From Stenotrophomonas maltophilia (GTDB taxonomy: Bacteria; Pseudomonadota; Gammaproteobacteria; Xanthomonadales; Xanthomonadaceae), in contig NZ_RXLZ01000031.1 in NCBI RefSeq assembly GCF_003970865.1, positions 1-54,845 of the forward strand: a stretch of 54,845 bases of DNA, in the 5' to 3' direction. Each line of letters opens with the position of its first letter. Position 1 is the first letter of the stretch. The position numbers and the translations under genes are program-made. Shown in pieces: positions 35,187 through 43,792 of this stretch. The notes under the pieces were generated by a model that worked only from the letters and a program-made list of their open reading frames with translations, did no database searches and was not told the origin of the DNA.

Positions 35187-35218
35187 ATCGGATCCCCGCA
35201 GGGGCTCCGCCCCCGGCG
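35187..35218. repeat. GGATCCCC-type palindrome, left flank of the beta/sce7726 locus
   Basis: The copy reads GATCGGATCCCCGCAGGGGC followed by TCCGCCCCC, the same family as 31647, 31729 and 37007. It marks the left edge of the accessory gene pair. Confidence 0.6.
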
Positions 35219-35306
35219 CCGTCATTCTTCAACTATTCCGATTGATGCGCGAAGTAGTACGCGACTAGCCTCGAGTAACCAACAGTGACGTTGTCGGAGG
35301 CAGATC

Positions 35307-36401
35307 GTGGAAAAGCCAATGTACATGCCGATCCTGAAATGGCGACAGGGTGAGTATCTTGCAGTGGGCCGTGCCAGCGAAGGCATCAAGGACTGGATCC
35401 ATCCTCTGTTCGAGATTCCCATCGAGCAGTGGGACTTCGAGAACGATGCGCCTGCGAAGTCACTCGACGAGCACCTGAAGAACGTCGGCAATCGCCTGGC
35501 CAAGAACTGGAAAGCACGGCGCTGCCTGTTCGACTCGCCCTATCTTGCCGGCGACGACACCATGGCGGACGGGCAGCACCATCTTGAGCGGGTTCTCGAC
35601 CTCACGCGCACGGCCGGCTGCCAGGCCGTTCCGGTAACTGGCATTGACCGGCATGCCGACTACCAGCAGGCAGTGGCCCGCATCGCGGCCCGCGACGATC
35701 GCGGCTGCGGATTGCGGCTGATTCCGGATGATCTTGAAGGCAGGGGTCTGGCCCGCATCCCGGCATTGTTGAAGCTGCTGGGCCTTGCGCCAGGGCAGGT
35801 GGACCTGATCCTGGACAGCTCGGCCGATGTCGCCGACTCGCCCACGCTGCAGGCCACCACGTGGCAGGCCTGGATCGCAGCCGTTCCGGATCTGGCCGAC
35901 TGGCGATCGATCACCATCGCGGGCGGAAGTTTCCCTGCCAGCCTGAGCCCCTCGTCGAACTATCGCCCGCATGGTGATGTGAACCGCCGGGAATGGCGCG
36001 CGTACAACCGCCTTGTCGGTAGTCGTCCCGATCGGATGCCGTGGTTTGGCGACTACGGCTGCGCTTCCCCGCATACCGAGCTGATGGATCCACGCCTGTT
36101 CGACCCGAATGCCAAGGTCAAGTACACGATCGACGACCAGTGGCGGATCGTGGTCGGCACCCAGATCAAGCGCAATGGCCGCAACCAGTACCGCGATCTG
36201 TGCAACCACCTGGTCTCTGATCCACCGGTGGTGTTCATGGGACGCGGCTACAGCTGGGGGGATGCGTACATCGAGGACTGTGCCAACAATGTCAGCAGTA
36301 CCGGCGGAAGTTCCACCTGGCCGACCGTGGCCACCAACCACCACCTGACTAAGGTTGTTCGCGACCTCGCCAATCTGGCCGGCGCTTCATCTGTTCCCTG
36401 A
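35307..36401 (+). CDS. beta family (sce7725-type) protein, function unknown
   Basis: 364 residues of the beta protein family (PF14350 type). It opens with the characteristic MYMPILKWRQGEYLAV, then HPLFEIPIEQWDF and RRCLFDSPYLAGD, and ends in a region with MGRGYSWGD. A GTG start at 35307 follows GGAGG by 6 bases. No signal peptide or membrane segment, so it is cytoplasmic. Members of this family often occur beside an sce7726-family gene, as here, although in this genome the partner is on the opposite strand and the 3' ends overlap by 53 bp. The biochemical role is not known. It sits in a repeat-bounded insert near the origin, which suggests mobility or defence, but that is inference. Confidence 0.82.
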   Translation: MEKPMYMPILKWRQGEYLAVGRASEGIKDWIHPLFEIPIEQWDFENDAPAKSLDEHLKNVGNRLAKNWKARRCLFDSPYLAGDDTMADGQHHLERVLDLTRTAGCQAVPVTGIDRHADYQQAVARIAARDDRGCGLRLIPDDLEGRGLARIPALLKLLGLAPGQVDLILDSSADVADSPTLQATTWQAWIAAVPDLADWRSITIAGGSFPASLSPSSNYRPHGDVNRREWRAYNRLVGSRPDRMPWFGDYGCASPHTELMDPRLFDPNAKVKYTIDDQWRIVVGTQIKRNGRNQYRDLCNHLVSDPPVVFMGRGYSWGDAYIEDCANNVSSTGGSSTWPTVATNHHLTKVVRDLANLAGASSVP

Positions 36402-36936
36402 CCAGCGTGCGGATTTCCGCAAGACTGTAGAGCTCACCCAGGCGCTCGCACAGCGCTGCACGGTTTCCGCGCAGCGCTGATTTTTCAGCGGTCCTGCTGC
36501 TGATCAGGGCTGTCAGCTCATCGCGCCACAGCAGTGCCGCCACGGCGGTGGCGCTCACCGAGGGGTTGAGCCTGGCAGGTCGCAGCAGTTCCATCCTGAC
36601 GGCATTGCGCGCACCACGTGAGGCCAGCCTGACGCCCCACCACGCAGGCAGCGTCTCCAGCGCATGATCCAGATGGCGCTGGCCCACCACGATCGTCGCC
36701 TTGTCGAGCACGTCGGAATAGAACTGCTGCTGCAATGGCAATCTGCGCAACGTGTCTACATCACTCTTGATCTCGTAGCCGTGCAGGTGGCCATTGATGA
36801 CACAGACATCGACCCGGCAGGCCCCGCGCGCAAGCGCCATTTCCTCTACGACAAGCGTATTCGGATTGGCGACATGCTCTGCGATGACCTTGCTCAGCAG
36901 CGCTGAGCGCACGTCACTGTCGGTGATCGGGTTCAT
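36349..36936 (-). CDS. sce7726 family protein with PD-(D/E)xK-like motif
   Basis: 195 residues of the sce7726 family. The core GACRVDVCVINGHLHGYEIK (about residues 38-57) has the layout of a PD-(D/E)xK nuclease: Asp43, then Glu55-x-Lys57, with acidic residues at 31-32 ahead of it. SDVDTLRRLPLQQQFY and LPAWWGV are further family hallmarks. No signal peptide. It is convergent with the beta-family gene and overlaps it by 53 bp at the 3' end. Length is normal for the family. No activity has been shown for these proteins to my knowledge; a DNA-targeting role in a two-gene system is a reasonable inference. Confidence 0.82.
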   Translation of the reverse strand: MNPITDSDVRSALLSKVIAEHVANPNTLVVEEMALARGACRVDVCVINGHLHGYEIKSDVDTLRRLPLQQQFYSDVLDKATIVVGQRHLDHALETLPAWWGVRLASRGARNAVRMELLRPARLNPSVSATAVAALLWRDELTALISSRTAEKSALRGNRAALCERLGELYSLAEIRTLVREQMKRRPDWRGREQP

Positions 36937-37006
36937 GGCGGGATGATATCAAGGCGGTGTCGCGGCCCGGGTTGAAACCACATGGCGTCGATTGTGGTGA
37001 TGCGAA

Positions 37007-37040
37007 GGGTCAGAGCCCCGGCGGGGATCCGACCCTGGCG
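37007..37040. repeat. GGGTC palindrome, right flank of the beta/sce7726 locus
   Basis: The palindrome GGGTCAGAGCCCC...GGGGATCCGACCC ends immediately before the mnmE stop codon (37041-37043). It belongs to the same family as the palindrome at 35187, on the other side of the gene pair. Confidence 0.7.
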
Positions 37041-38390
37041 TTACTTGCCGATGCAGAAGCTGGAGAAGATCCTTCCCAGCAGGTCATCGGCACTCATCTG
37101 TCCGGTGATCTCGCCCAGCGCGTCATGCGCCAGCCGTAGTTCCTCGGCAGCCAGTTCCAGGTGCTCATACGCCAGCTCGCCATCGGCGCGCTGCGCATGT
37201 TCCTGCGCACGCTCGATCGCATCCACATGACGGGTGCGCGCGGAGAATTCGCCGTCCACCTGCTCCCCTGCCCCGGCCGAGGCAATCGAACGCAGGCGGG
37301 TATGCAGGTCTTCCAGGCCAGCACCGGTGGCGGCCGACACGAACACGCGATCCGGATCGTCCAGCGTTGGCAGCGCCGTCAGAAGATCCGACTTGTTGTG
37401 GATGTAGACCTTGTGCGGCACCGCCGCCACCGCATCGCCCAGCGCCGCTTCGCCGGCCGCCGGATCGCGCGCATCCAGCACGATCAGCGCCAGGTCGGTG
37501 CGCTCGATCTCCACATGGGCGCGACGCATGCCTTCGCGTTCGATGGCATCGCCGCCGTCGCGCAGGCCGGCGGTGTCGACCAGGGTCAGCTCCAGGCCGT
37601 CCAGGCGGATGGTCTCGCGCAGGGTGTCGCGGGTGGTACCGGCGATGTCGGTGACGATGGCGCGTTCGCTACCGGCCAGCGCGTTGAGCAGTGAACTCTT
37701 GCCCGCATTCGGCGGACCGATCAGCACCGCGTGCAGGCCATCGCGCAGGCGACGGCCGCGTTCGGCATCGCGGCGCAGAATGGCCAGGTCGCTGCGTGCC
37801 TGCTCCAGCCCACGCCGCACCTGCGCGCCGCCGAGCGTGTCCAGCGGTTCGTCGGCGAAGTCGATGGCCGCTTCCACGTGGATTCGCAGCAGCACCAGCT
37901 GCTCGACCACGGCGTCGATGCGACGCGAGAACACGCCATCCAGCGAACGACGTGCCGCGCGCGCGGCGCGGTTGTCACCCGCGGCGATCAGGTCGGCGAT
38001 GGCCTCGGCCTGGGCCAGGTCGAGCTTGCCGTTGAGGAACGCCCGTTCGCTGAACTCACCCGGTCGCGCCTGGCGCGCACCGAGCGCGATGCAGCGCGCG
38101 ACCAGTTGCTGCAGCAGCACCGGACTGCCATGGCCCTGCAGTTCCACCACTTCCTCGCCGGTGAAGCTGTTCGGCGCCGGGAACCACAGCACGATGCCAT
38201 CGTCGATGACCTCGCCATCGGCATCGCGCAGCCGCGCATAGTGCGCGTGGCGCGGGCGCAGTGCAGGCGCGCCCAGCGCGTTGGCGATGGCCGCTGCACG
38301 CGGGCCGGACAGGCGCAGCAGGCCGACACCGCCGGCGCCAGAGGCGCTGGCGATGGCCACGATGGTGTCGGTGCGGATCGCGTCGTTCAT
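37041..38390 (-). CDS. mnmE: tRNA uridine-5-carboxymethylaminomethyl modification GTPase MnmE
   Basis: A 449-residue GTPase that works with MnmG to modify U34 of several tRNAs. The N-terminal formyl-THF-binding domain ([22 protein letters not shown]) is followed by a helical domain with the GTPase inserted: G1 GPPNAGKSS (225-232), then [16 protein letters not shown] and NKSD. The C-terminal FCIGK carries the essential Cys. The ATG lies 3 bp after the stop of the caspase-type lipoprotein gene, so it is probably co-transcribed with it. Confidence 0.97.
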   Translation of the reverse strand: MNDAIRTDTIVAIASASGAGGVGLLRLSGPRAAAIANALGAPALRPRHAHYARLRDADGEVIDDGIVLWFPAPNSFTGEEVVELQGHGSPVLLQQLVARCIALGARQARPGEFSERAFLNGKLDLAQAEAIADLIAAGDNRAARAARRSLDGVFSRRIDAVVEQLVLLRIHVEAAIDFADEPLDTLGGAQVRRGLEQARSDLAILRRDAERGRRLRDGLHAVLIGPPNAGKSSLLNALAGSERAIVTDIAGTTRDTLRETIRLDGLELTLVDTAGLRDGGDAIEREGMRRAHVEIERTDLALIVLDARDPAAGEAALGDAVAAVPHKVYIHNKSDLLTALPTLDDPDRVFVSAATGAGLEDLHTRLRSIASAGAGEQVDGEFSARTRHVDAIERAQEHAQRADGELAYEHLELAAEELRLAHDALGEITGQMSADDLLGRIFSSFCIGK

Positions 38391-38393
38391 GGC

Positions 38394-41066
38394 TCAGAGT
38401 TTCTCCAGCTGTGCGCGCGCCTGCGCGGCACCACTGCCCTGCGGCTGCAACGCCAGGTAGGTGGTGTAGGCCTGCTTCGCCTTGGCCTTGTCGCCGGCGT
38501 TGAAGTAGGCATCGCCCAGGTTGAGATAGGCCACGGCACGCGAGGGGTCGATCTTCAGCGTGTTCTCCAGCCAGCGCGCGGCTTCGGCATAGCGCTGCTG
38601 ACGGTAGTAGACGAAGCCGAGGTTGTTGGCGGCCTGGGCGAAGTCCGGACGCAGCTTCAGCGCCTCGGTGAACTGGGCTACCGCTTCGTCGTACTGCTTC
38701 TCGCGGTACAGCTGCAGGCCACGGTCATTGGCCTGCTGCGCGCGCTGGCGGTCGGACGCCGGGCCGGCGGTGGGCACCACCAGCTTGGCCTTGCCGCCCT
38801 GCAGGTCGGCCACGGTCACCGGCGCCTGACTGCCCTTTACTTCGCTGGCGGCATCCACCTTGTTGTTCAGCGCGATCGCATCGGCAGTCAGCTGGCGCGT
38901 ATCGGCATTGAGGAATTCCTGGCTGTCCGGCACCTGGAACACGAACTCGCCACCCTGCGATCCCGGCAGGCTGCCGAAGGCCGGGGTCTGGTGCGAGACC
39001 GCCGAGACCGCTGGCGCCACGTAGGCGGCCAGCTCGGTACCGGTGATCAGGCCATCGCCGTTGAGGTCGCCCTTGCCGGCCAATGCCTGCAGCAGCACCC
39101 AGGTGAACACCGAGTGGCCGTTCGGGCCGGCATCGGCCACCTGCTGGTCGGCACCGCCGGCGGTCAGCATCTGCCGCGCGCTGCGGCGCGCGTTCTCGCG
39201 CAGGAACGACGACGACGACGGGCCACCACGGGTCAGGCCCAGGCCGCTGTAGCAGGCATCCATCACGAACATCACATGCTTGGCCTGCATGCTTTCGGCG
39301 ATGTTCTGGATGTCGGTCATCGCAATCGCGTCGGTGGCGAATTCCTTCGGATCCGAATCGACCGGAATGATGTAGCCGAGGTCGCGCCCGGAGGCGAGCT
39401 GGCGTGTGGCGCCATGGCCGGCGAAGAACACGAACACGCGGTCGTTCTTGCCGGTGCGGTCATCGGCCAGGCGGTCGTGGAAGGCGGCCAGGATGTTGTT
39501 GCGGGTGGCCTGCTCGTTCTTCAGCACGATCACCTGCGAGGACGGGAAGCCGAATTGCCCGGTCAAAGTATCGGCCACTGCCTGTGCGTCATGGCTGGCG
39601 TATTCCAGCTTCGGCCACTTGGCGTAGTTGTCGATGCCGACCACGATCGCCCACGACTTCTCGTAGCCGGTGGTAACCGTGGCGGCACCGGCATCACCCT
39701 TGCGCGCACGGGCGACGGTGAAGTCGCGGCCGTTCCAGCCGGCGAACTGGTAACCATCGGCGATCAGACGATCGAGGATCTGCGGCAGCGCCTTCACCGC
39801 ACGGTCGTGGATGTCATGGAACAGGATGATGCCGCGCTGTTCCTTGTTCACCTGGTCGAGCACGCGCTGCACGATCGACTCCGGCACCGGGTCGGCCCAG
39901 TCCATCGAATCGATGTTCCACATGATCGACTTCAGCCCGGCTTCGTTGAGCAGCTGCAGGCCTTCGGCGTTGCGCGCGCCATACGGGAAGCGGAACAGGG
40001 GCGCGCGCTTGCTGTCCACGTCCTTCAGCAGCGCGTCGGTGTCGAGCACCTGCTGGCGCAGCGCGTCGCCGGTGGTGCGCGACAGCTGGGCGTGGGTCAG
40101 GCTGTGGTTGCCGACCGCATAGCCCTCTTCCATCAGGTTGCGGCTGATCTTGGCCATCGGGCCAAGGCTGACCTTGCCATCGGCCTCGACCTTGCCCAGG
40201 TTGCGGCCCACTTCGAAGAACACGCCCGGCACGTCATAGCGCTTGAGGATGGCCACCACTTCATCGGTATAGGCCTTGTGCGGGCCATCGTCGAAGGTCA
40301 GCACCACGGTCTTGGCCGGCAGGTCACGGCCGAAGATCTCGCGGTCGCTATCCTTCATCGACATCGGGTACGGCTCGATCACGCCGTAGTCGCGCAGGAT
40401 CGCTTCGCGGCTGTAGTCCTTGTGCAGATGGGCGATGTAGTCGTCCCACTTCTCACGCTTCAACTCGATGGCGCGGGTGCGCTCGAAGCGGCTGAAGATG
40501 CGGGTCAGTTCCTGGTTGTAGTTGCGCTCGATTTCATCGAGTGCCTCCAGATCCTCGCCGATGCGCTGGTGCAGCTTCACCGCCGGCAGCGAGGAATCAG
40601 TACCGACCCGCTCATGCAGGTCACGCAGAACTTCGCGGAAGGCCAGGCGGTCGGCGTCGAACAGTTCCGGCGCCGACTCGATGTAGTCCAGCACGGTGCC
40701 GAGGGTAGCGAAGCGCTGTGCGCTGGAGCCACGCAGCAGGGTGTCGAACTGCGCGGCGATGGCCGTGCGCTGTTCCAGGCCATCGTGGAACAGCTGCTGG
40801 CCCACTCGCGTGGAGGTGCCGCGGTCGGCAGCCGACTGCTGTTCCTCGTCGGCCAGCAGCACGATGATCCGGCGGTAGCCGTCAAGCTGCTTCTGCAGCG
40901 CCGCCAGCAACGGCGCTGCGGCGGGATCGGCGACGGCCGCGGCCTGCGCGCTCGGCTGGGTGACCGTGGTCGCCGGCGCCTTCGCGTCCTTGTCGCCGCA
41001 GCCGGCAACAACCAGCGTCAACAACAGCGAAGGCAGGAACAGGCGAAACGACGACGCACGCGGCAT
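38394..41066 (-). CDS. lipoprotein fusing polysaccharide deacetylase, caspase-like peptidase, EF-hand and TPR domains
   Basis: 890 residues. The lipobox VAGC (Cys23) follows a Sec signal. A helical region (about 50-230) leads to a NodB deacetylase domain with all motifs intact: TFDDGPH (257-263), HSLTH (321-325), RFPYGAR (359-365), Trp390 region and LFHDIH (415-420). Next is a C14 caspase-like domain: SWAIVVGIDNY (471-481), His551 in FFAGHGA and Cys605 in DACYSG. A canonical 12-residue EF-hand loop DLNGDGLITGTE (667-678) follows, then about three TPRs (777-880). It should be anchored to a membrane and face the periplasm or surface. The deacetylase suggests a peptidoglycan or glycan substrate; the EF-hand suggests Ca2+ control of the peptidase, as in metacaspases. 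All roles are inferred from domains. Confidence 0.88.
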   Translation of the reverse strand: MPRASSFRLFLPSLLLTLVVAGCGDKDAKAPATTVTQPSAQAAAVADPAAAPLLAALQKQLDGYRRIIVLLADEEQQSAADRGTSTRVGQQLFHDGLEQRTAIAAQFDTLLRGSSAQRFATLGTVLDYIESAPELFDADRLAFREVLRDLHERVGTDSSLPAVKLHQRIGEDLEALDEIERNYNQELTRIFSRFERTRAIELKREKWDDYIAHLHKDYSREAILRDYGVIEPYPMSMKDSDREIFGRDLPAKTVVLTFDDGPHKAYTDEVVAILKRYDVPGVFFEVGRNLGKVEADGKVSLGPMAKISRNLMEEGYAVGNHSLTHAQLSRTTGDALRQQVLDTDALLKDVDSKRAPLFRFPYGARNAEGLQLLNEAGLKSIMWNIDSMDWADPVPESIVQRVLDQVNKEQRGIILFHDIHDRAVKALPQILDRLIADGYQFAGWNGRDFTVARARKGDAGAATVTTGYEKSWAIVVGIDNYAKWPKLEYASHDAQAVADTLTGQFGFPSSQVIVLKNEQATRNNILAAFHDRLADDRTGKNDRVFVFFAGHGATRQLASGRDLGYIIPVDSDPKEFATDAIAMTDIQNIAESMQAKHVMFVMDACYSGLGLTRGGPSSSSFLRENARRSARQMLTAGGADQQVADAGPNGHSVFTWVLLQALAGKGDLNGDGLITGTELAAYVAPAVSAVSHQTPAFGSLPGSQGGEFVFQVPDSQEFLNADTRQLTADAIALNNKVDAASEVKGSQAPVTVADLQGGKAKLVVPTAGPASDRQRAQQANDRGLQLYREKQYDEAVAQFTEALKLRPDFAQAANNLGFVYYRQQRYAEAARWLENTLKIDPSRAVAYLNLGDAYFNAGDKAKAKQAYTTYLALQPQGSGAAQARAQLEKL

Positions 41067-41120
41067 GGTGAACTCGAAGGTGGGAGGAACGATGTGCAGG
41101 CGATTCTAACGCCGCATGCG

Positions 41121-41146
41121 AAAAGCCCGCCTTTCGGCGGGCTTTT
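41121..41146 (-). terminator. Rho-independent terminator after yidC
   Basis: The stem AAAAGCCCGCC/GGCGGGCTTTT has a 4-base loop. It lies 36 bp past the yidC stop on the minus strand and 55 bp before the next gene, separating rpmH-rnpA-yidC from the caspase-mnmE unit. Confidence 0.85.
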
Positions 41147-41155
41147 GCTGGGGTC

Positions 41156-41178
41156 AGCCGGCCAGCGGCCGGCTCTAC
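41156..41178 (-). repeat. SMAG repeat next to the yidC stop
   Basis: On the minus strand it starts GTAGAGCCGGCC and closes GGCCGGCT. It lies 3 bp past the yidC stop and is the rightmost SMAG I found; none was seen between here and 54.4 kb. Confidence 0.8.
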
Positions 41179-41181
41179 CGA

Positions 41182-42897
41182 TTACTTCTTTTTGACCGGG
41201 GCCGGCGCGGTGGTGGCCGGAACCGGCTCGCCGCCATGGCGCTTGGTCATCCACCACTGCTGCAGCAGGCCCAGGCCGCCGTTGACCACCCAGTACAGGA
41301 CCAGGCCGGACGGCATGAAGGCCATCATGACGCCGAACACCAGCGGCATGAACTGCATCATCTTCTGCTGCATCGGGTCCATGCCCGGTGCCGGGGTCAG
41401 CTTCTGGGTGAACCACATCACTGCCACGTTGATCACCGGCAGGATGAAGTACGGGTCGCGTGCGGTCAGGTCCTGGATCCAGCCGAACCAGGGCGCCTGG
41501 CGCAGTTCGACCGATTCCACCAGCACCCAGTACAGGGCGAAGAAGATCGGCATCTGGATGAGGATCGGCAGGCAGCCGCCCATCGGATTGATCTTTTCCT
41601 TCTTGTACAGCTCCATCATCGCGGTCTGGAACTTCTGGCGGTCATCGCCATAGCGTTCCTTCAGCTGCGCGATGCGCGGCTGGAAGCGACGCATCTTGGC
41701 GCCGCTCTTGTACTGGGTCGCCGACAGCGGGTACAGCACCAGCTTCAGCAGCACCACCAGGCCGACGATCGCCCAGCCCCAGTTGCCGACCAGCTTGTGC
41801 ACCTGGTTCAGCACCCAGAACAGGCCCTGGCCGATCACCGCCATCATCGAGAAGCGGCTGTAGTCGACCACGCGGTCCAGGCCCGGCACGTCTTCCTTGG
41901 CGATCAGGTTGACCAGCTTCGGGCCGACCCACAGGCGGGCTTCGGTGCTGGTGGACTGGCCCGGGGCCACGGTGAAGGCCGGGCCACGCGCTTCGATCAG
42001 GTCACGACCGGCCACCTGCGACAGCACGTAGTGCGCGGTCTGGTCCTTCTGCGGGATCCAGGCGGTGAAGAAGTGGTGCTGCAGCATCGCCAGCCAGCCA
42101 CCGGTGATGTTCTGGTTCAGCGTGCCGTCTTCCAGGTAGTCCTTGAACGCACGACGCTGGTACTTCTTGTCGTTGTCGTACCAGGTGGCACCGTTGAAGC
42201 TGAAGGAATCCGGGTTGGTCATGCTCCGCGACAGGATGGTCGGGGTGCGGTCCAGGGTGCGGTAGACGTAGCCGTTCCACGGGGCGGCGCCAGCGTTGCT
42301 GACTTCGTCCTTGAAGCGCACGGCGTACTCGTTGCGCGAGACGGTCAGGGTGCGCTTGATGGTCACGCCGTTGTCGGCGGTCCACACGAACGGGATCTGC
42401 AGCTCGTTCTGGCCCTTGGCCAGCACGAAGTCCTTGGTGTCACCGACCAGCTTGAAGCCGTCAGCGCCGGGGACCGGGGTGTTCTTGTCTTCGCTGGCCC
42501 AGCCACTGATCGCGCTGTACGGGTGCGCGGGGTCTTCGGTCAGCAGGCGGACCGGCGGGCTGCCTTCGTCCTTGGTCTGCGGGAACTGCAGCAGCTCGGC
42601 GTCGAGCACGCGGCCGCCATCGAGCACCAGGCGCAGAACGTCGGTGGTGACGGTCACGCGCTGGCTGGCCGGGGTGGCGCTGGCCTGCGCCTGCACGGCG
42701 GCCTGGCCGGGGGCACCCGGAACCTGGGCGCTGGGGATGGCGCCCGGGGTTGCGCCCGGAACGCTCTGTGCGGCGGCCGGGGCCGACGTGGTCGTCGGTG
42801 CCGGGGTCGGAGCAGCCTTTTCACGGCTCCACTCCATCCACAGCAGCACGGCCACCATCAGCCAGGCAAAAATGAGGAATACGCGGGTCTGGTTCAT
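41182..42897 (-). CDS. yidC: membrane protein insertase YidC
   Basis: A 571-residue Gram-negative YidC. An N-terminal membrane anchor ([20 protein letters not shown]) is followed by a large periplasmic P1 domain (about 55-350) after an Ala/Pro/Thr linker, then the conserved five-helix core with [21 protein letters not shown] and [18 protein letters not shown]. It inserts and folds inner-membrane proteins with or without SecYEG. Its ATG shares one base with the rnpA stop (TGATG). No yidD gene lies between rnpA and yidC. Confidence 0.97.
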   Translation of the reverse strand: MNQTRVFLIFAWLMVAVLLWMEWSREKAAPTPAPTTTSAPAAAQSVPGATPGAIPSAQVPGAPGQAAVQAQASATPASQRVTVTTDVLRLVLDGGRVLDAELLQFPQTKDEGSPPVRLLTEDPAHPYSAISGWASEDKNTPVPGADGFKLVGDTKDFVLAKGQNELQIPFVWTADNGVTIKRTLTVSRNEYAVRFKDEVSNAGAAPWNGYVYRTLDRTPTILSRSMTNPDSFSFNGATWYDNDKKYQRRAFKDYLEDGTLNQNITGGWLAMLQHHFFTAWIPQKDQTAHYVLSQVAGRDLIEARGPAFTVAPGQSTSTEARLWVGPKLVNLIAKEDVPGLDRVVDYSRFSMMAVIGQGLFWVLNQVHKLVGNWGWAIVGLVVLLKLVLYPLSATQYKSGAKMRRFQPRIAQLKERYGDDRQKFQTAMMELYKKEKINPMGGCLPILIQMPIFFALYWVLVESVELRQAPWFGWIQDLTARDPYFILPVINVAVMWFTQKLTPAPGMDPMQQKMMQFMPLVFGVMMAFMPSGLVLYWVVNGGLGLLQQWWMTKRHGGEPVPATTAPAPVKKK

Positions 42898-43355
42898 CAG
42901 CGGACAGGCTCGGCGGGGCCGGGACGCGATGCCGGCTCGGTCAAAGAAGGAGTTGCGATGCCATCAGGCGGCGGCATTGTGCCGTCCACGCCCGGCGTGG
43001 GCAATGCACGCAGGCGACGCAGCAGGCGCAGGAAGGCCTGGCGGATCTCATCGTTGCTGGCAGAACGCGCAGCACTACGAGCCACGACGACAAAGTCGCC
43101 TGGCTGGATGTCGGTACGTGTCTGACGCAGGATGTCGCGCAGGACGCGCTTGATCCGGTTACGCCCGACGGCGTTCGGATCAACCTTGCGGGAAACCGCC
43201 AGACCCAGCCTGGCCGGCCGGTCAGCCGGCAGCCAGTGCAGGGTCATCAGCGGATCGGACACACGGCGGGCGCCGTTGAAGACCGTTGAGTATTCGGCAC
43301 GCGTGCGAACCCGCGCAGAGCGAGGGAATCGCTTGCGCGGGTCTGCAGTATTCAC
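42897..43355 (-). CDS. rnpA: ribonuclease P protein component
   Basis: 152 residues from the GTG at 43355. RnpA is the protein subunit that helps the RNase P RNA mature tRNA 5' ends. The RNR-like signature [20 protein letters not shown] is intact. The frame also offers an ATG at 43391, just after the rpmH stop, adding 12 residues ([12 protein letters not shown]); I prefer the GTG because it gives the usual short basic N-terminus ([12 protein letters not shown]), but neither start has a clear Shine-Dalgarno. A Pro-rich C-terminal extension of about 30 residues goes beyond the E. coli protein. Confidence 0.92.
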   Translation of the reverse strand: MNTADPRKRFPRSARVRTRAEYSTVFNGARRVSDPLMTLHWLPADRPARLGLAVSRKVDPNAVGRNRIKRVLRDILRQTRTDIQPGDFVVVARSAARSASNDEIRQAFLRLLRRLRALPTPGVDGTMPPPDGIATPSLTEPASRPGPAEPVR

Positions 43356-43396
43356 TGTCGAAGGGATTGCGTCTGCCGCGATGTGCGGCATGGCAA

Positions 43397-43537
43397 TCAG
43401 GCGCTCAGGACTTTGCGGCCCTTGGCGCGGCGACGCGACAGGATCTTGCGGCCGTCAGCGGTCTTCATACGGGCACGGAAGCCGTGGTCGCGCTTACGCT
43501 TGAGGTTGCTGGGCTGGTAGGTGCGCTTCGTGGCCAT
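43397..43537 (-). CDS. rpmH: 50S ribosomal protein L34
   Basis: 46 residues beginning [20 protein letters not shown] and ending [10 protein letters not shown], a typical L34. It is the first gene of the rpmH-rnpA-yidC unit, divergent from dnaA, the classic gene order beside the origin. It runs from the ATG at 43537 to the TGA at 43397. Confidence 0.97.
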   Translation of the reverse strand: MATKRTYQPSNLKRKRDHGFRARMKTADGRKILSRRRAKGRKVLSA

Positions 43538-43576
43538 TGGGGGCCTCTCGTATGAATGGGACGGAAAGAACCGGAA

Positions 43577-43606
43577 ATTCTAGAGAGGTACCCCGCCCCA
43601 AGTCAA
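43577..43606 (-). promoter_or_regulatory. sigma70-type promoter of rpmH
   Basis: On the minus strand, TTGACT (43606-43601) and TAGAAT (43582-43577) are separated by 18 bp. The -10 is 39 bp from the rpmH ATG. A close match to the consensus, well placed. Confidence 0.65.
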
Positions 43607-43646
43607 CCCCTGTCAGCTACGCGAATTCACTGGGCTGTGCAATAGC

Positions 43647-43667
43647 TGTGGATGTTTTTGTGAATAA
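43647..43667. promoter_or_regulatory. DnaA-box-like sites in the rpmH-dnaA spacer
   Basis: TGTGGATGT (43647-43655, two mismatches to TGTGGATAA) and TGTGAATAA (43659-43667, one mismatch) lie about 125-145 bp ahead of the dnaA ATG. They could serve autoregulation of dnaA. No other feature was recognised in the 255 bp spacer apart from the rpmH promoter. Confidence 0.5.
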
Positions 43668-43792
43668 GTAGGGGACAAGCATTCCGAAGGCGGGCGCTCG
43701 GTGGTAGTCTGAGCCATCCATTTCCCCCCTTTCCGGCCTGTGTTTGGGCGCCTTGTCGCGTCCATGCCCCGGCCACCGGACGATTATTGCTG

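Noticed and set aside
37731..41195. Plus-strand open frame of about 1150 codons opposite mnmE and the caspase lipoprotein
   Set aside because: Shadow frame; it runs through two genes and a terminator.
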